A stretch of 64,000 nt of DNA, taken from the NCBI GenBank assembly GCA_900317835.1, contig ONIL01000002.1, positions 1 through 64,000 on the forward strand, written 5' to 3'. A program made the translations under genes and the position numbers. A model generated the notes under the pieces. The model did not search any database, was not told the origin of the DNA, and worked only from the letters and a program-made list of their open reading frames with translations. Below are positions 34,773-44,950 of this stretch, piece by piece. Position 1 is the first letter of the stretch, and the number at the start of each line of letters is the position of its first letter. The DNA is from an uncultured Prevotellaceae bacterium. Its GTDB lineage: Bacteria; Bacteroidota; Bacteroidia; Bacteroidales; Muribaculaceae.

Positions 34773-36893
34773 ATGAAGCAAAACAATAAACGACATATCC
34801 TCGCTCGCTATGCGATTGTGGTGGGAATCATGCTGGCATTCTCAGCAGCGATTGTGTGGAACTTGTTCAAGACGACAGCCGTGCACGCCGCCGAATGGAA
34901 TGAGAAAGCCAACTCGGTGCTCACCAGCACCACGCCCATTGAACCCGAGCGCGGCAAGCTGCTGGCCGACAACGGTACAGTTCTCTCGGCCAACCTGCAG
35001 TACTATGTGCTGCGCATCGACTGGTTCACCGACGGCATCAAGAATGACACCTTGATGAAGGACATCGGCCCGTTGTGTGACAGCTTGGCCCGCTTTGACG
35101 ACTCGATGACTGCTGCCCAATGGAAGCAGAAGATACTGGGTGACCGCAAGGAAATCCTTGATGAGGCCAAGAAAGTCTATCCCGGTGGCAAAAAGGGGCG
35201 TAAGAACCGTGCCTATAAGCTCTTCCCCTACATGCTCACCCATAATGAGTATGAGCGGGTGCGCCAGTTCCCGTTCCTGCGCCGGGCTAAAAACAAGAAC
35301 GGCTTCTACACCGAGAAGCATAACCGCCGCATCAAGCCCTACGGCGACATGGCGGCCCGCAGTATCGGCAACGTGGGCCAGAATGAAGAGAGTTCGAGCA
35401 TCCACGGCCATTCGGGCTTGGAGATGGCGTTGGACTCGCTGCTCTACGGCAAGCCGGGAGTGGCCAAGAACATCCAGCTCACCAATGGCATTGTGCGTGC
35501 CGAGAGTGTGCCTGCTGTTAGGGGCTATGATATCACCACTACCATCAACGTGCAGTTGCAGGATATCGTGGAGAATGAGCTCAACGACATGTGTGTTGAG
35601 AGCGGCGCCGATTGGGGAACCTGTGTGCTCATGGAGGTTGCCACGGGCGAAATCAAGGCCATCAGCAACCTGGAGCTCAACAAGGCCACGGGCGAGTATG
35701 TCGAGGGTGTGAACCATGCCGTGCTGGGCTACGAGCCAGGTTCAGTGGTGAAAACCATCTCGATGATGGTAGCCCTCGAGGACGGCATCGTCACCGACAT
35801 CAATGCGCCGATAGCGACAGGTTCGGACTGGATGTATGCCGGACGCAACATCAGTGACCGCCCCCACGGAGCTGCCACACGCACCCCGCGTGAGATTATC
35901 GAGACTTCGTCCAACATTGGCATGGCCAAACTCATTGTCAAGGACTATGGCCAGAATCCAGGCGGTTTCCGCAAGCGTCTTGAGGGGATGGGTTTCTTTG
36001 AGCCTTTCAACTCGGGTATTGGCGGCGAGATGGTGCCCAACTACCCCGTCTTGGGTAACAAGAATTGGGACAAGTTGTCGCTCACACGACAGGCCTACGG
36101 CTATGCCACAACCATTCCGCCCTTGTACACGCTAGCCATCTACAACGCCATTGCCAACGATGGCAAGTTTGTGCGCCCCCATTTGTTCAAGAAACTCTCA
36201 CGCGAAGGAGAGCCTGACTCTATCATCCCGGTGACATATGTGCGCAAACAGGTTTGCTCGCCCGAAAATGCACAAAAACTGCGCATCATGCTGCGTGATG
36301 TGGTGTGGGGCAGCCATGGCACCGCACGCCACTGGGTGCAGGATGACAAGGTGGAGATCGCCGGCAAGACAGGTACCGCCTTTATCAACGCAGCAGGACA
36401 GTATGGCGCCAAAAAGCGACTGGCATTTTGCGGCTTCTTCCCCTACGACAAGCCCAAATATTCCTGCATCGTGCTCATGCTGGGCGCCGACCGTGGCGCT
36501 GGCGCTTGTAGTGGCATGGTCCTGAAAAACATCGCCCGCAAAATGTATGCCCGTGGCATGCTTGGAAATACTCCAAGCTATGACGCCGATGTTGACAAGA
36601 AGGATGCCAAGAATTATCCCACCTTGTTCGCATCAATGAACGATAACGCGGTCAACAATATCAAGCGCAGCCTCAATGTGAAGGATTCACACCGCTATGC
36701 ACGCCCGCAGGCAGTGAAGAACGGAGTGCCCAATGTGATCGGCCTGAACGTCCGTGAAGCCATTAAGGTGCTTGAGGATGCAGGACTCATCGTGAACTTC
36801 ACCGGTTCAGGCATGGTGACGTCCCAAAGTCTTGCCGCCGGGTCGCACTATGCCCGCGGCCAACGTATTAACTTGAGATTAAGAAACTCCTAA
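34773..36893 (+). CDS. ftsI: Septal peptidoglycan transpeptidase FtsI (PBP3) with PASTA domain
   Basis: A 706-residue class B penicillin-binding protein. Short cytoplasmic N-terminus, transmembrane helix (AIVVGIMLAFSAAIVWNLF), dimerisation domain, then transpeptidase domain: SxxK as S324-V-V-K in EPGSVVK, SxN as SSN in ETSSNIGM, and KTG in AGKTGTA. A single C-terminal PASTA domain follows (VPNVIGLNVREAIKVLEDAG). The ATG at 34773 is chosen over the upstream TTG that would overlap ftsL. Crosslinks septal peptidoglycan with FtsW. Confidence 0.95.
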   Translation: MKQNNKRHILARYAIVVGIMLAFSAAIVWNLFKTTAVHAAEWNEKANSVLTSTTPIEPERGKLLADNGTVLSANLQYYVLRIDWFTDGIKNDTLMKDIGPLCDSLARFDDSMTAAQWKQKILGDRKEILDEAKKVYPGGKKGRKNRAYKLFPYMLTHNEYERVRQFPFLRRAKNKNGFYTEKHNRRIKPYGDMAARSIGNVGQNEESSSIHGHSGLEMALDSLLYGKPGVAKNIQLTNGIVRAESVPAVRGYDITTTINVQLQDIVENELNDMCVESGADWGTCVLMEVATGEIKAISNLELNKATGEYVEGVNHAVLGYEPGSVVKTISMMVALEDGIVTDINAPIATGSDWMYAGRNISDRPHGAATRTPREIIETSSNIGMAKLIVKDYGQNPGGFRKRLEGMGFFEPFNSGIGGEMVPNYPVLGNKNWDKLSLTRQAYGYATTIPPLYTLAIYNAIANDGKFVRPHLFKKLSREGEPDSIIPVTYVRKQVCSPENAQKLRIMLRDVVWGSHGTARHWVQDDKVEIAGKTGTAFINAAGQYGAKKRLAFCGFFPYDKPKYSCIVLMLGADRGAGACSGMVLKNIARKMYARGMLGNTPSYDADVDKKDAKNYPTLFASMNDNAVNNIKRSLNVKDSHRYARPQAVKNGVPNVIGLNVREAIKVLEDAGLIVNFTGSGMVTSQSLAAGSHYARGQRINLRLRNS

Positions 36894-36908
36894 AATCACA
36901 ATATCATC

Positions 36909-38369
36909 ATGAAGAAATTATCACAACTGCTCTCGTCAATCAAGCCCATTAAGATTGTGGGCAATACCGACGTTGACATTACCGACGTGATCAATGACTC
37001 ACGTCAGGCCCGTCAGGGCGCTTTGTTTGTCGCCATCAAGGGCGTCGCCGTGGATTCACACCGCTTTATCGCCGATGTCGTGGCCAATGGCGCAGTTGCC
37101 ATCGTCTGTGAGCAACTGCCTGAAGTCATGAACCAGGACATCGTCTACATACAAGTCGAGAACAGCGTCATCGCACTTGCCCACATCGCCGACGAGTGGT
37201 TTGACCATCCCTCGCGCCACTTGCGCCTGGTGGGCGTGACCGGCACTAACGGCAAAACAACAACCGCCACGCTGCTGTATGAGATGGCACGTCTGATGGG
37301 ACACAAGGCAGGCTTGCTCTCAACGGTCAAGAACATCATCGACACTGTTGAGCAACCTGCTAAGCAGACTACCCCCGACCACCTCACCCTCAACAGGCTC
37401 CTTCATGAGATGGTAGAAGCCGGTTGCGAGTATGCGTTTATGGAAGTGAGCTCGCATGCGTGTGTTCAGCGCCGCATCGAAGGTATTACCTTTGCGGGTG
37501 GCATCTTCACCAACCTCACCCGTGACCACATGGACTTCCACAAAACGGTGGATAATTACATCGCCGCCAAGAAGATGTTCTTTGACCAGTTGCCGGCTGG
37601 CGCTTTCGCGCTTGTCAATGCCGACGACAAGGTGGGCGAGGTGATGCTGCAGAATACCCGCGCCGACAAGTACCGCTACTCATTGCGCAGCCTGGCCGAC
37701 TTCAAGGGACGTATCGTGGAGTCCCGCTTGGACGGCACTACGCTCGAACTCAACGGTAACCAATTGGAAGTCGGTTTCACGGGGCGTTTCAATGCTTATA
37801 ACCTCCTTTCCGTCTATGGCGCTGCTCTGTTGCTGGGCTTTGATCCTCAAGAGGTACTGGTCAAGATGAGTCTGCTTGAACCCGTTGCAGGCCGTTTCCA
37901 GACGCTGCGCTCACCCCGTGGCTACACTGCCATCGTGGATTATGCCCACACCCCTGATGCACTGGTGAACGTCCTTGACACCATTCGTGATGTGGTGGGC
38001 AAGAGCGGCCAAATCATCACCGTGTGTGGTTGCGGTGGCGACCGTGATGCCGGCAAGCGCCCCATTATGACACGCGAAGCAGCTGTGCGCAGCGACCGTG
38101 TCATCCTCACCAGTGACAATCCACGCAGCGAGGATCCCGACGAAATCCTGCGACAAATGGAAGTGGGCCTTCCCGACGAGTCGCGTTCCACCACCTTGTC
38201 CATCACCGACCGCCGCCAAGCTATACGCACGGCCTGCCAACTCGCACAGGCGGGCGATGTGGTGCTCATTGCCGGCAAGGGTCATGAGGATTATCAGGAA
38301 ATTAAGGGAGTGAAACACCATTTTGATGACCGCGAGCAGGTGCTTGAGGTGTTCGCTGCCGAGAAATAA
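36909..38369 (+). CDS. murE: UDP-MurNAc-tripeptide synthetase (meso-DAP adding)
   Basis: A 486-residue Mur ligase adding the third stem residue to UDP-MurNAc-L-Ala-D-Glu. ATP-binding GTNGKTTTATLLYE; carbamylated-lysine region; the amino-acid specificity motif DNPR (in TSDNPRSEDPDEI) indicates meso-diaminopimelate. The nearby dapF and lysA make and consume the same amino acid. Confidence 0.96.
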   Translation: MKKLSQLLSSIKPIKIVGNTDVDITDVINDSRQARQGALFVAIKGVAVDSHRFIADVVANGAVAIVCEQLPEVMNQDIVYIQVENSVIALAHIADEWFDHPSRHLRLVGVTGTNGKTTTATLLYEMARLMGHKAGLLSTVKNIIDTVEQPAKQTTPDHLTLNRLLHEMVEAGCEYAFMEVSSHACVQRRIEGITFAGGIFTNLTRDHMDFHKTVDNYIAAKKMFFDQLPAGAFALVNADDKVGEVMLQNTRADKYRYSLRSLADFKGRIVESRLDGTTLELNGNQLEVGFTGRFNAYNLLSVYGAALLLGFDPQEVLVKMSLLEPVAGRFQTLRSPRGYTAIVDYAHTPDALVNVLDTIRDVVGKSGQIITVCGCGGDRDAGKRPIMTREAAVRSDRVILTSDNPRSEDPDEILRQMEVGLPDESRSTTLSITDRRQAIRTACQLAQAGDVVLIAGKGHEDYQEIKGVKHHFDDREQVLEVFAAEK

Positions 38370-38398
38370 TTGATTATTAACCACTACAATAGCTAGAT

Positions 38399-39658
38399 AT
38401 GTTATATCATTTTTTCCATTACCTGGAGCAGTACCATCACGTGAGTGGTGCCCGCCTGTTTGAGTACATCACTTTCAGGTCAGGCTTCGCTTTCATCCTG
38501 TCGCTGTTCATCGGCATCGTGATAGGCCGCCGCATCATCTTCAAGCTCAAGGGCCACCAGATGTGTGATAAGGAGCGTGATGCCAAGTTGGGCGGTAACG
38601 CCGCCAAGCAAGGAACGCCCACGATGGGTGGTATCATCATCATCATTTCGATTTTGATACCTTGTCTGTTGCTCGGTAAGCTCAACAACGTCTACATGCT
38701 GCTCATGATTGTGTCAACATTGTGGTGCGGCGCTCTGGGCTTTGCCGATGACTACATCAAGGTGTTCCACCACAACAAGGAAGGCCTCAAGGGCAAGTTC
38801 AAGATTGTGGGACAGGTGGGTCTGGGCATCATCGTGGGTCTGACCATGTACCTGAGCCCCGCAATCGTGATGAACGAGAACGTGCATGTGACCAACCGCA
38901 ACGAGACTCCCGAACTGGTTGAGATCCACAAGTCTCAGGCTGTGAAGGCGACCAAAACCACCTTGCCCTTTGTCAAGAACCACAACTTTGACTATGCCTA
39001 TTTCACAGGTTGGATGGGCAAGTACAAACAGGTGGGCGGATGGATACTGTTCATTTTGATGACCATCTTCGTGATTACGGCGGTGAGCAACGGCGCTAAC
39101 CTGACTGATGGCGTGGACGGACTGGCAACAGGCACATCGGCAATCATTGGTGTTGCCCTGGCCATCATGTGCTATCTGGGTGGCAATGTCATCTATTCAT
39201 CCTACCTGAATATCATGTACATCCCAGATAGCAGTGAGTTGGTAGTATATGCCGCAGCGTTCATCGGCGCGACAATAGGCTTCTTGTGGTATAACTCCTA
39301 TCCGGCCCAGGTGTTCATGGGCGACACCGGCAGCTTGTGCCTGGGTGGCATCATCGCTGTGTTTGCCGTGCTCATCCGCAAGGAGTGGCTTATCCCGGTG
39401 TTGTGTGGTATCTTCCTCATCGAGGAGTTGTCGGTCATTTTGCAGGTGTGGTATGTGAAGCGTCACGGCAGCAACCATCGCTTGTTCAAGATGACGCCAT
39501 TGCACCACCATTTCACGATAGACCCCTCTAAAATCACATGGGATTACAAGATTAATCTGCCGGATCATCGCATCCCCGAGGCCAAGATTGTGATGCGCTT
39601 CTTCCTGGTGAGCATCCTGCTGGCTGCTTTGACCTTTGTTTCCCTTAAAATCCGTTAA
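38399..39658 (+). CDS. mraY: Phospho-MurNAc-pentapeptide transferase MraY
   Basis: A 419-residue polytopic enzyme transferring phospho-MurNAc-pentapeptide to undecaprenyl phosphate to form lipid I. About ten transmembrane helices. Catalytic motifs GFADDYIKVF, LTDGVDGLATG, FMGDTGSLCLGG and LHHHF are present. An ~60-residue insert (VHVTNRNETPELVEIHKSQA and on) between helices is usual for Bacteroidetes MraY. Confidence 0.96.
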   Translation: MLYHFFHYLEQYHHVSGARLFEYITFRSGFAFILSLFIGIVIGRRIIFKLKGHQMCDKERDAKLGGNAAKQGTPTMGGIIIIISILIPCLLLGKLNNVYMLLMIVSTLWCGALGFADDYIKVFHHNKEGLKGKFKIVGQVGLGIIVGLTMYLSPAIVMNENVHVTNRNETPELVEIHKSQAVKATKTTLPFVKNHNFDYAYFTGWMGKYKQVGGWILFILMTIFVITAVSNGANLTDGVDGLATGTSAIIGVALAIMCYLGGNVIYSSYLNIMYIPDSSELVVYAAAFIGATIGFLWYNSYPAQVFMGDTGSLCLGGIIAVFAVLIRKEWLIPVLCGIFLIEELSVILQVWYVKRHGSNHRLFKMTPLHHHFTIDPSKITWDYKINLPDHRIPEAKIVMRFFLVSILLAALTFVSLKIR

Positions 39659-39669
39659 AACAAGATATT

Positions 39670-41016
39670 ATGGCCAAGAGATTAGTAGTATTGGGCGGTG
39701 GCGAGAGCGGCGCGGGAGCTGCGGTGCTTGCCAAGGTAAAAGGCATGGACGTGTGGCTGAGCGATGCAGGCAGCATCGGTCAGGTTCACAAGGACCTGCT
39801 CGAACAATATCATGTTGAGTGGGAAGAAGGCGGGCATACACCCGAAAAAATCCTTAATGCCGACGAGATTGTCAAGAGCCCTGGTATCCCCGACACGGCA
39901 CCCATGGTGGCTCAGGCTATTGAGAAGGGCATTCCTATCCTGAGTGAGATTGAGTTTGCGGGCCGCTATACCGATGCCAAGATGGTGTGCATCACTGGCA
40001 GCAACGGCAAGACCACGACCACCAAGCTCACTTACCATATTTTCAAGAAGGCGGGTTTGAACGTCGGCCTTGCAGGCAATGTGGGCAAGAGCCTCGCCCT
40101 GCAGGTTGCTACCGAGCACCACGATGTATATGTCATTGAGTTGAGTAGTTTCCAGCTCGACAACATGTATGAGTTCAAGGCCAATGTGGCCGTGTTGCTC
40201 AACATCACGCCCGACCATCTTGACCGCTATGACTACAAGATGGAGAACTATGCCTCTGCCAAGTTCCGCATCACCCGTAACCAGACGGGCGAGGACTCGT
40301 TCATCTATTGGCAGAACGACCCCATCATTGCCTCGCAACTGCATCAACATCACTTGGAGTCCCGCCTGCTGAGTTTCACTGGCGACGATGACGACCGCAA
40401 TGCCGCATGGGTGCATGAGGGTGTGCTCAACTTCAATGTGGACGGCGACCGATGGGATATTCCCCGTGACGATCTGTCCCTGAAGGGCCTGCACAACGTC
40501 TATAACACGATGGCTGCTGGCTTGTCTGCACAGGTGTTTGACATCCGCAAAGATGTGATTCGTGAGGCGCTGGCCGACTTTGAGGCTGTTCCACATCGCC
40601 TGGAGTATGTCGATACCGTCGATGGCGTGCGCTACATCAACGACAGCAAGGCAACCAATGTCGATGCCTGCTGGTACGCGCTCGAGAGCGTCAACGAACC
40701 GTGTGTGCTCATTTTGGGCGGCATTGACAAGGGCAACGACTACAGCCAGATTGAGCCGCTGGTCAAGCAGAAGGTGACGGCTATCGTCTGCCTGGGCAAG
40801 GACAACGCCAAGCTGCATGACTTCTTTGACGGCAAGGTGCCAGTTGTGACCGACGCCACAAGCATGCCCGAGTGTATGGCCAAGTGCCGCGAACTGGCCC
40901 ATGAGGGTCACACGGTGCTCCTCTCGCCGTGCTGCGCCAGTTTTGACCTGTTCAACGGCATGGCCGACCGCGGCAACCAGTTCAAGGAATGTGTCAAGAA
41001 AATGAAATCCAACTAA
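39670..41016 (+). CDS. murD: UDP-MurNAc-L-alanine:D-glutamate ligase
   Basis: A 448-residue Mur ligase. N-terminal Rossmann-like VVLGGGESGAGAA, ATP-binding GSNGKTTTTKL, the central-domain segment VIELSSFQLDNM, and VRYINDSKATNVDAC at the domain-3 boundary. Adds D-Glu to UDP-MurNAc-L-Ala. Starts 11 nt after mraY. Confidence 0.96.
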   Translation: MAKRLVVLGGGESGAGAAVLAKVKGMDVWLSDAGSIGQVHKDLLEQYHVEWEEGGHTPEKILNADEIVKSPGIPDTAPMVAQAIEKGIPILSEIEFAGRYTDAKMVCITGSNGKTTTTKLTYHIFKKAGLNVGLAGNVGKSLALQVATEHHDVYVIELSSFQLDNMYEFKANVAVLLNITPDHLDRYDYKMENYASAKFRITRNQTGEDSFIYWQNDPIIASQLHQHHLESRLLSFTGDDDDRNAAWVHEGVLNFNVDGDRWDIPRDDLSLKGLHNVYNTMAAGLSAQVFDIRKDVIREALADFEAVPHRLEYVDTVDGVRYINDSKATNVDACWYALESVNEPCVLILGGIDKGNDYSQIEPLVKQKVTAIVCLGKDNAKLHDFFDGKVPVVTDATSMPECMAKCRELAHEGHTVLLSPCCASFDLFNGMADRGNQFKECVKKMKSN

Positions 41017-41056
41017 TTAGTAACCCCCAACAGTTTATCAATACTACTTCTTGTCT

Positions 41057-42421
41057 ATGTCTCCTAGCGAAAAGACAAACAGATATACCGAAATATCCCA
41101 AAAGCACGGCGATCCGTGGATTTGGGGCATCTATATCATGCTGCTCATCATCTCGGTGGTTGAGAGCTATAGTGCCTCGAGCCGCGAAATTGCTTCCCAG
41201 GGTATCTACATGCCCATCATCAAGCAATGCTTGTTCTTGGGTATAGGTGCCGTGTTTGTGGTGCTGTTGCAGCGTGTTGACTATAACAAGCCCCGTTTCC
41301 TGTATATCATGATACCCGGTTTAGCGATCATTACTGTCATGAGCCTGTTGTATGTGATGTTCTTCGGTGAGGTCATCAACGGCGCTCGCCGTGCCATGAC
41401 TCTGGTGCCTGGTCTTATCACCCTGCAACCCGCCGAATTGGCCAAATTGTCGATTGTCACTATTTTGTCCTACATCTTCGCCAAGTCCCAAAAGAACCAG
41501 GACATCAGCAACAAGGGTCTTGTGGCGGCTGCGTTTGCTGTGGCTGTCTATGGCGGTCTCATGATTAGGAGCGGCTTGACCAACACGTTGCTGCTGATTG
41601 CAATCAGTGGCTCGATGCTGCTGATTGGTGGCGCACGGCTCAAGAAGATCGGCATCCTGATGGTTTTCTTCGGTATCATGTTTGGTTTCTTCTTTATCAT
41701 CAAGCACAACAACGACAAGAAGGAAGAAACCTTCAAGGAGACTCAGCGCGAAATGCAGTTTGAAGCGGAGGCTGGTAGTGTCATCGTCGAGAATGAAGCC
41801 GACAAGGGCGCGAGCAAGGAAGTTGGCCGCTCAGGTACTTGGAAGAACCGCGTGCGTGAGTGGTGGCACAGCGACTCGCTGGTCTATAGGCCTATCACAG
41901 CCAAGAACCAGCAGGAGATGTTCTCGCGCATGGCCCAAGCCCATGGTGGATTGCTTGGCGTAGGCGTCGGCAAGTCCCGTGAGTGCAGCCGTCTACCCCT
42001 TGCGTTCAGCGACTACATCTACTCGATTATAGTCGAGGAGACTGGCCTCGTTGGCGGCATCTTTGTGCTGTTGCTCTACTTGTCGCTGCTGGGACGTGCC
42101 GCGATGATTGTGCGTCGCAGCAAGCGTGTGTTACCATCGTTGCTTGTCATCGGTATGGCGTCGTTCATCACGTTCCAGGCCTTGTTCCACATGGCCATTA
42201 ACGTGGGCGTTTTCCCCGTGTCGGGACAGCCGTTGCCGTTGATTTCTAAGGGCGGAACGTCAATATTCGTGATTAGTGTCGCCTTTGGCGTGATGTTGAG
42301 CGTGAGCCGCACCATCGCCAATTACGGAAATAAGAAAAACAAGGTTGATGAGACCCCGATCATTGAGGGCCTCGATGCCGAGAACCCAACTGAAATACCA
42401 CCTAAAAATGTCTGGAAATAA
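41057..42421 (+). CDS. ftsW: Lipid II polymerase FtsW (SEDS family)
   Basis: A 454-residue SEDS glycosyltransferase that polymerises lipid II at the septum with FtsI. Ten hydrophobic helices and the conserved LPLIS-type motif (GQPLPLISKGGTSI) near the C-terminus. A charged ~80-residue periplasmic loop (KKEETFKETQREMQFEAEAG and on) is typical of Bacteroidetes. ATG at 41057 preferred over the TTG at 41051. Its 3' end overlaps murG by 14 nt. Confidence 0.94.
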   Translation: MSPSEKTNRYTEISQKHGDPWIWGIYIMLLIISVVESYSASSREIASQGIYMPIIKQCLFLGIGAVFVVLLQRVDYNKPRFLYIMIPGLAIITVMSLLYVMFFGEVINGARRAMTLVPGLITLQPAELAKLSIVTILSYIFAKSQKNQDISNKGLVAAAFAVAVYGGLMIRSGLTNTLLLIAISGSMLLIGGARLKKIGILMVFFGIMFGFFFIIKHNNDKKEETFKETQREMQFEAEAGSVIVENEADKGASKEVGRSGTWKNRVREWWHSDSLVYRPITAKNQQEMFSRMAQAHGGLLGVGVGKSRECSRLPLAFSDYIYSIIVEETGLVGGIFVLLLYLSLLGRAAMIVRRSKRVLPSLLVIGMASFITFQALFHMAINVGVFPVSGQPLPLISKGGTSIFVISVAFGVMLSVSRTIANYGNKKNKVDETPIIEGLDAENPTEIPPKNVWK

Positions 42422-43571
42422 CAACAATCAACAACTCAACGTGCTGGTGAGCGGTGGCGGTACCGGTGGGCACATTTTCCCCGCCTTGTCCATCGCCAAC
42501 GAGGTGCGCAAACGCTATCCCGACGCCAGAATCCTGTTTGTCGGTGCCGAGGGTCGCATGGAAATGGAGAAAGTCCCTGCTGCGGGCTACAATATCATCG
42601 GCTTGCCTGTGAGTGGCTTTGACCGCAAGCATCTGTTGCGCAACGTCAAGGTGCTGGCTCGTTTGTTCAAGAGCATGAGCATGGCACGCAATATCCTTAA
42701 GGACTTTAAGCCCGACATCGCCATCGGTGTGGGCGGGTATGCCAGTGGCCCCATGCTCAAGGAGGCTCAAAAGCAGGGTATTCCCACCTTGCTGCAAGAG
42801 CAGAATTCCTATGCTGGTGTGACCAATAAATTGCTGGCAGCCAAGGCCGACAGCATCTGTGTCGCCTATGAGGGCATGGAGCGTTTCTTCCCGCAGGAAA
42901 AGATAGTCTTGACCGGCAATCCCGTCAGGCGCAACCTGCTGGATTGTGGCGCGACTCCCGAGCAGGCTCGCCAGGCCATGGGCGTCGATCCTAACAAGAG
43001 TACCATCCTCATCATTGGTGGCAGCCTGGGCGCTCGCACGATCAATAATGCCATTATTGAGGGCCTGCCCAAAATCGGTGAAACCTTCGGGGTTCAGGTC
43101 ATCTGGCAAACAGGTAAAATCTATGACCAACAGTGCCGTGAGGCTCTCGAGGCTTCGGGAGTGAAAAATGTGGTGCAAATGCCGTTTATCAGCAACATGG
43201 ACATGGCCTATCGTGCAGCCGATCTGGTAGTGTCGCGTGCAGGCGCAAGTTCCATTTCGGAATTGCAGTTGTTGGGTAAGGCAGCCATACTGGTGCCCTC
43301 GCCCAACGTCGCCGAGGACCATCAGACCAAGAATGCCATGGCTCTCTCGACCCGTGACGCAGCCATTATGGTCACCGACGCCGATGCCGCCGGCATGCTG
43401 GTAAACACCATGCTTGAGACCGTGACCGATAAGGCCCTGGTGAACAAGTTGGGCGTGAATGTCGAGAAAATGGCATTGCGCAATGCTGCCGAGCACATCG
43501 TTGACGAGGTAGAGAGAATTATCGGGAAGAACAAGACAGAACTCGCTGTTAATCAATTGCTAATGAGATGA
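42408..43571 (+). CDS. murG: UDP-GlcNAc:lipid I N-acetylglucosaminyltransferase
   Basis: A 387-residue GT28 enzyme converting lipid I to lipid II at the inner face of the cytoplasmic membrane. N-terminal GGGTGGHIFPALS loop, GVGGYASGPML, and C-terminal donor-site motif SRAGASSISELQLLGKAAILVPSPNVAEDHQ region. The ATG at 42408 lies inside the ftsW end and removes a non-conserved 21-residue extension. Overlaps murC by 4 nt (ATGA). Confidence 0.95.
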   Translation: MSGNNNNQQLNVLVSGGGTGGHIFPALSIANEVRKRYPDARILFVGAEGRMEMEKVPAAGYNIIGLPVSGFDRKHLLRNVKVLARLFKSMSMARNILKDFKPDIAIGVGGYASGPMLKEAQKQGIPTLLQEQNSYAGVTNKLLAAKADSICVAYEGMERFFPQEKIVLTGNPVRRNLLDCGATPEQARQAMGVDPNKSTILIIGGSLGARTINNAIIEGLPKIGETFGVQVIWQTGKIYDQQCREALEASGVKNVVQMPFISNMDMAYRAADLVVSRAGASSISELQLLGKAAILVPSPNVAEDHQTKNAMALSTRDAAIMVTDADAAGMLVNTMLETVTDKALVNKLGVNVEKMALRNAAEHIVDEVERIIGKNKTELAVNQLLMR

Positions 43572-44950
43572 AAGACTTTGAATCGTTATATTTCGTCGGG
43601 GCTGGCGGCATCGGAATGGCCGCACTGGAGCGCTATTTCCTCGCCAAAGGGAAACGTGTTGCGGGTTATGACCGCACTCCCAGCGACCTGACCCGTGCCC
43701 TGGAACAAGAGGGTGTGCACATCGACTTTGACGAGTCACCTGATTTGATTCCCGACTATTGCCGTGACCCCGAGCGCACGCTGGTGGTTTATACCCCCGC
43801 CGTACCCGACTCTCATCAAGGGCTGACCTTTTTCAGGAATAATGGTTTTGAGGTGCTGAAGCGCGCTGCACTGCTTGGAGTTGTGACGTCCCACAGCCGT
43901 GGCTTGTGCTTTGCCGGTACCCATGGCAAGACGACGACATCAAGCATGGCCGCCCACATCCTTCACAGCTCAGGTTTGGGGTGTAATGCCTTCTTGGGCG
44001 GTGTGTTGCGCAACTACGACAGCAATTTCTTGTTGTCGCCCACAAGCCCATTCTCGGTCATCGAGGCCGACGAATTTGACCGCTCGTTCCACCACCTGCG
44101 CCCTCACATTGCAGTGGTGACATCGACCGACCCTGACCATCTGGATATCTATGGCACCGCCGAGGCTTATCTCGAGAGTTTTGCCCATTTCACTGAGCTG
44201 ATCCAGCCGGGTGGTGCGCTCATCGTCCACACAGGGCTAGCCTTGAAACCGCGCGTGGGTAAGGACGTGATAATCTATACTTATTGCCGTGACGAGGGCG
44301 ACTTCCATGCCACCAATATCCGCAAGGGAGACGGCGAGATTACGTTTGATCTAGTCACGCCTTGGGAAACGCTGAGCGACATCAGCCTGGGAGTGCCCGT
44401 TGACATCAACATCGAGAACGCCATCGCAGCCATGGCTGCATGCCGCCTTGTTGACGTGCCCCTTGGCGCCATGCGCGACGCCATTTCCACCTTCATGGGA
44501 CCCAAACGCCGCTTTGAGTTCTGGCTCAAGGAGCCTGGCGTGAAGGGTAGGGTGATGATTGACGACTATGCCCATCATCCCGGTGAGTTGCGTGCAAGCA
44601 TCTCGTCGGTTCGGGATTTGTATCCCGGCCGCCGTCTGACGGTGATCTTCCAGCCCCACCTCTACACGCGCACCCGTGACTTCGCACCTGAATTTGCTTC
44701 GGCGCTCTCTTTGGCCGATGAGGTGATCCTGCTGCCTATCTATCCTGCACGCGAGGAACCCATTCCTGGCGTGACTAGCGAGATGATACTCCAACAGGTC
44801 ACGAGTACAAAAAAATGCATTTACTCGAAAGAAAATTTGATTAAGTCAATACATTTGAGTAATTTTGACGTCTTATTGACAGCAGGTGCCGGCGATATCG
44901 CTAATCTGCTGCCTGAAATATGCGATGAATTCAAGAAGCAAAAGCGTTGA
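43568..44950 (+). CDS. murC: UDP-MurNAc:L-alanine ligase
   Basis: A 460-residue Mur ligase adding L-Ala to UDP-MurNAc. N-terminal FVGAGGIGMAALERYFL, ATP-binding GTHGKTTTSSM, central EADEFDRSF, and C-terminal DDYAHHPGELRAS. Start codon overlaps the murG stop (ATGA), and its stop overlaps the ftsQ TTG start. Confidence 0.96.
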   Translation: MKDFESLYFVGAGGIGMAALERYFLAKGKRVAGYDRTPSDLTRALEQEGVHIDFDESPDLIPDYCRDPERTLVVYTPAVPDSHQGLTFFRNNGFEVLKRAALLGVVTSHSRGLCFAGTHGKTTTSSMAAHILHSSGLGCNAFLGGVLRNYDSNFLLSPTSPFSVIEADEFDRSFHHLRPHIAVVTSTDPDHLDIYGTAEAYLESFAHFTELIQPGGALIVHTGLALKPRVGKDVIIYTYCRDEGDFHATNIRKGDGEITFDLVTPWETLSDISLGVPVDINIENAIAAMAACRLVDVPLGAMRDAISTFMGPKRRFEFWLKEPGVKGRVMIDDYAHHPGELRASISSVRDLYPGRRLTVIFQPHLYTRTRDFAPEFASALSLADEVILLPIYPAREEPIPGVTSEMILQQVTSTKKCIYSKENLIKSIHLSNFDVLLTAGAGDIANLLPEICDEFKKQKR

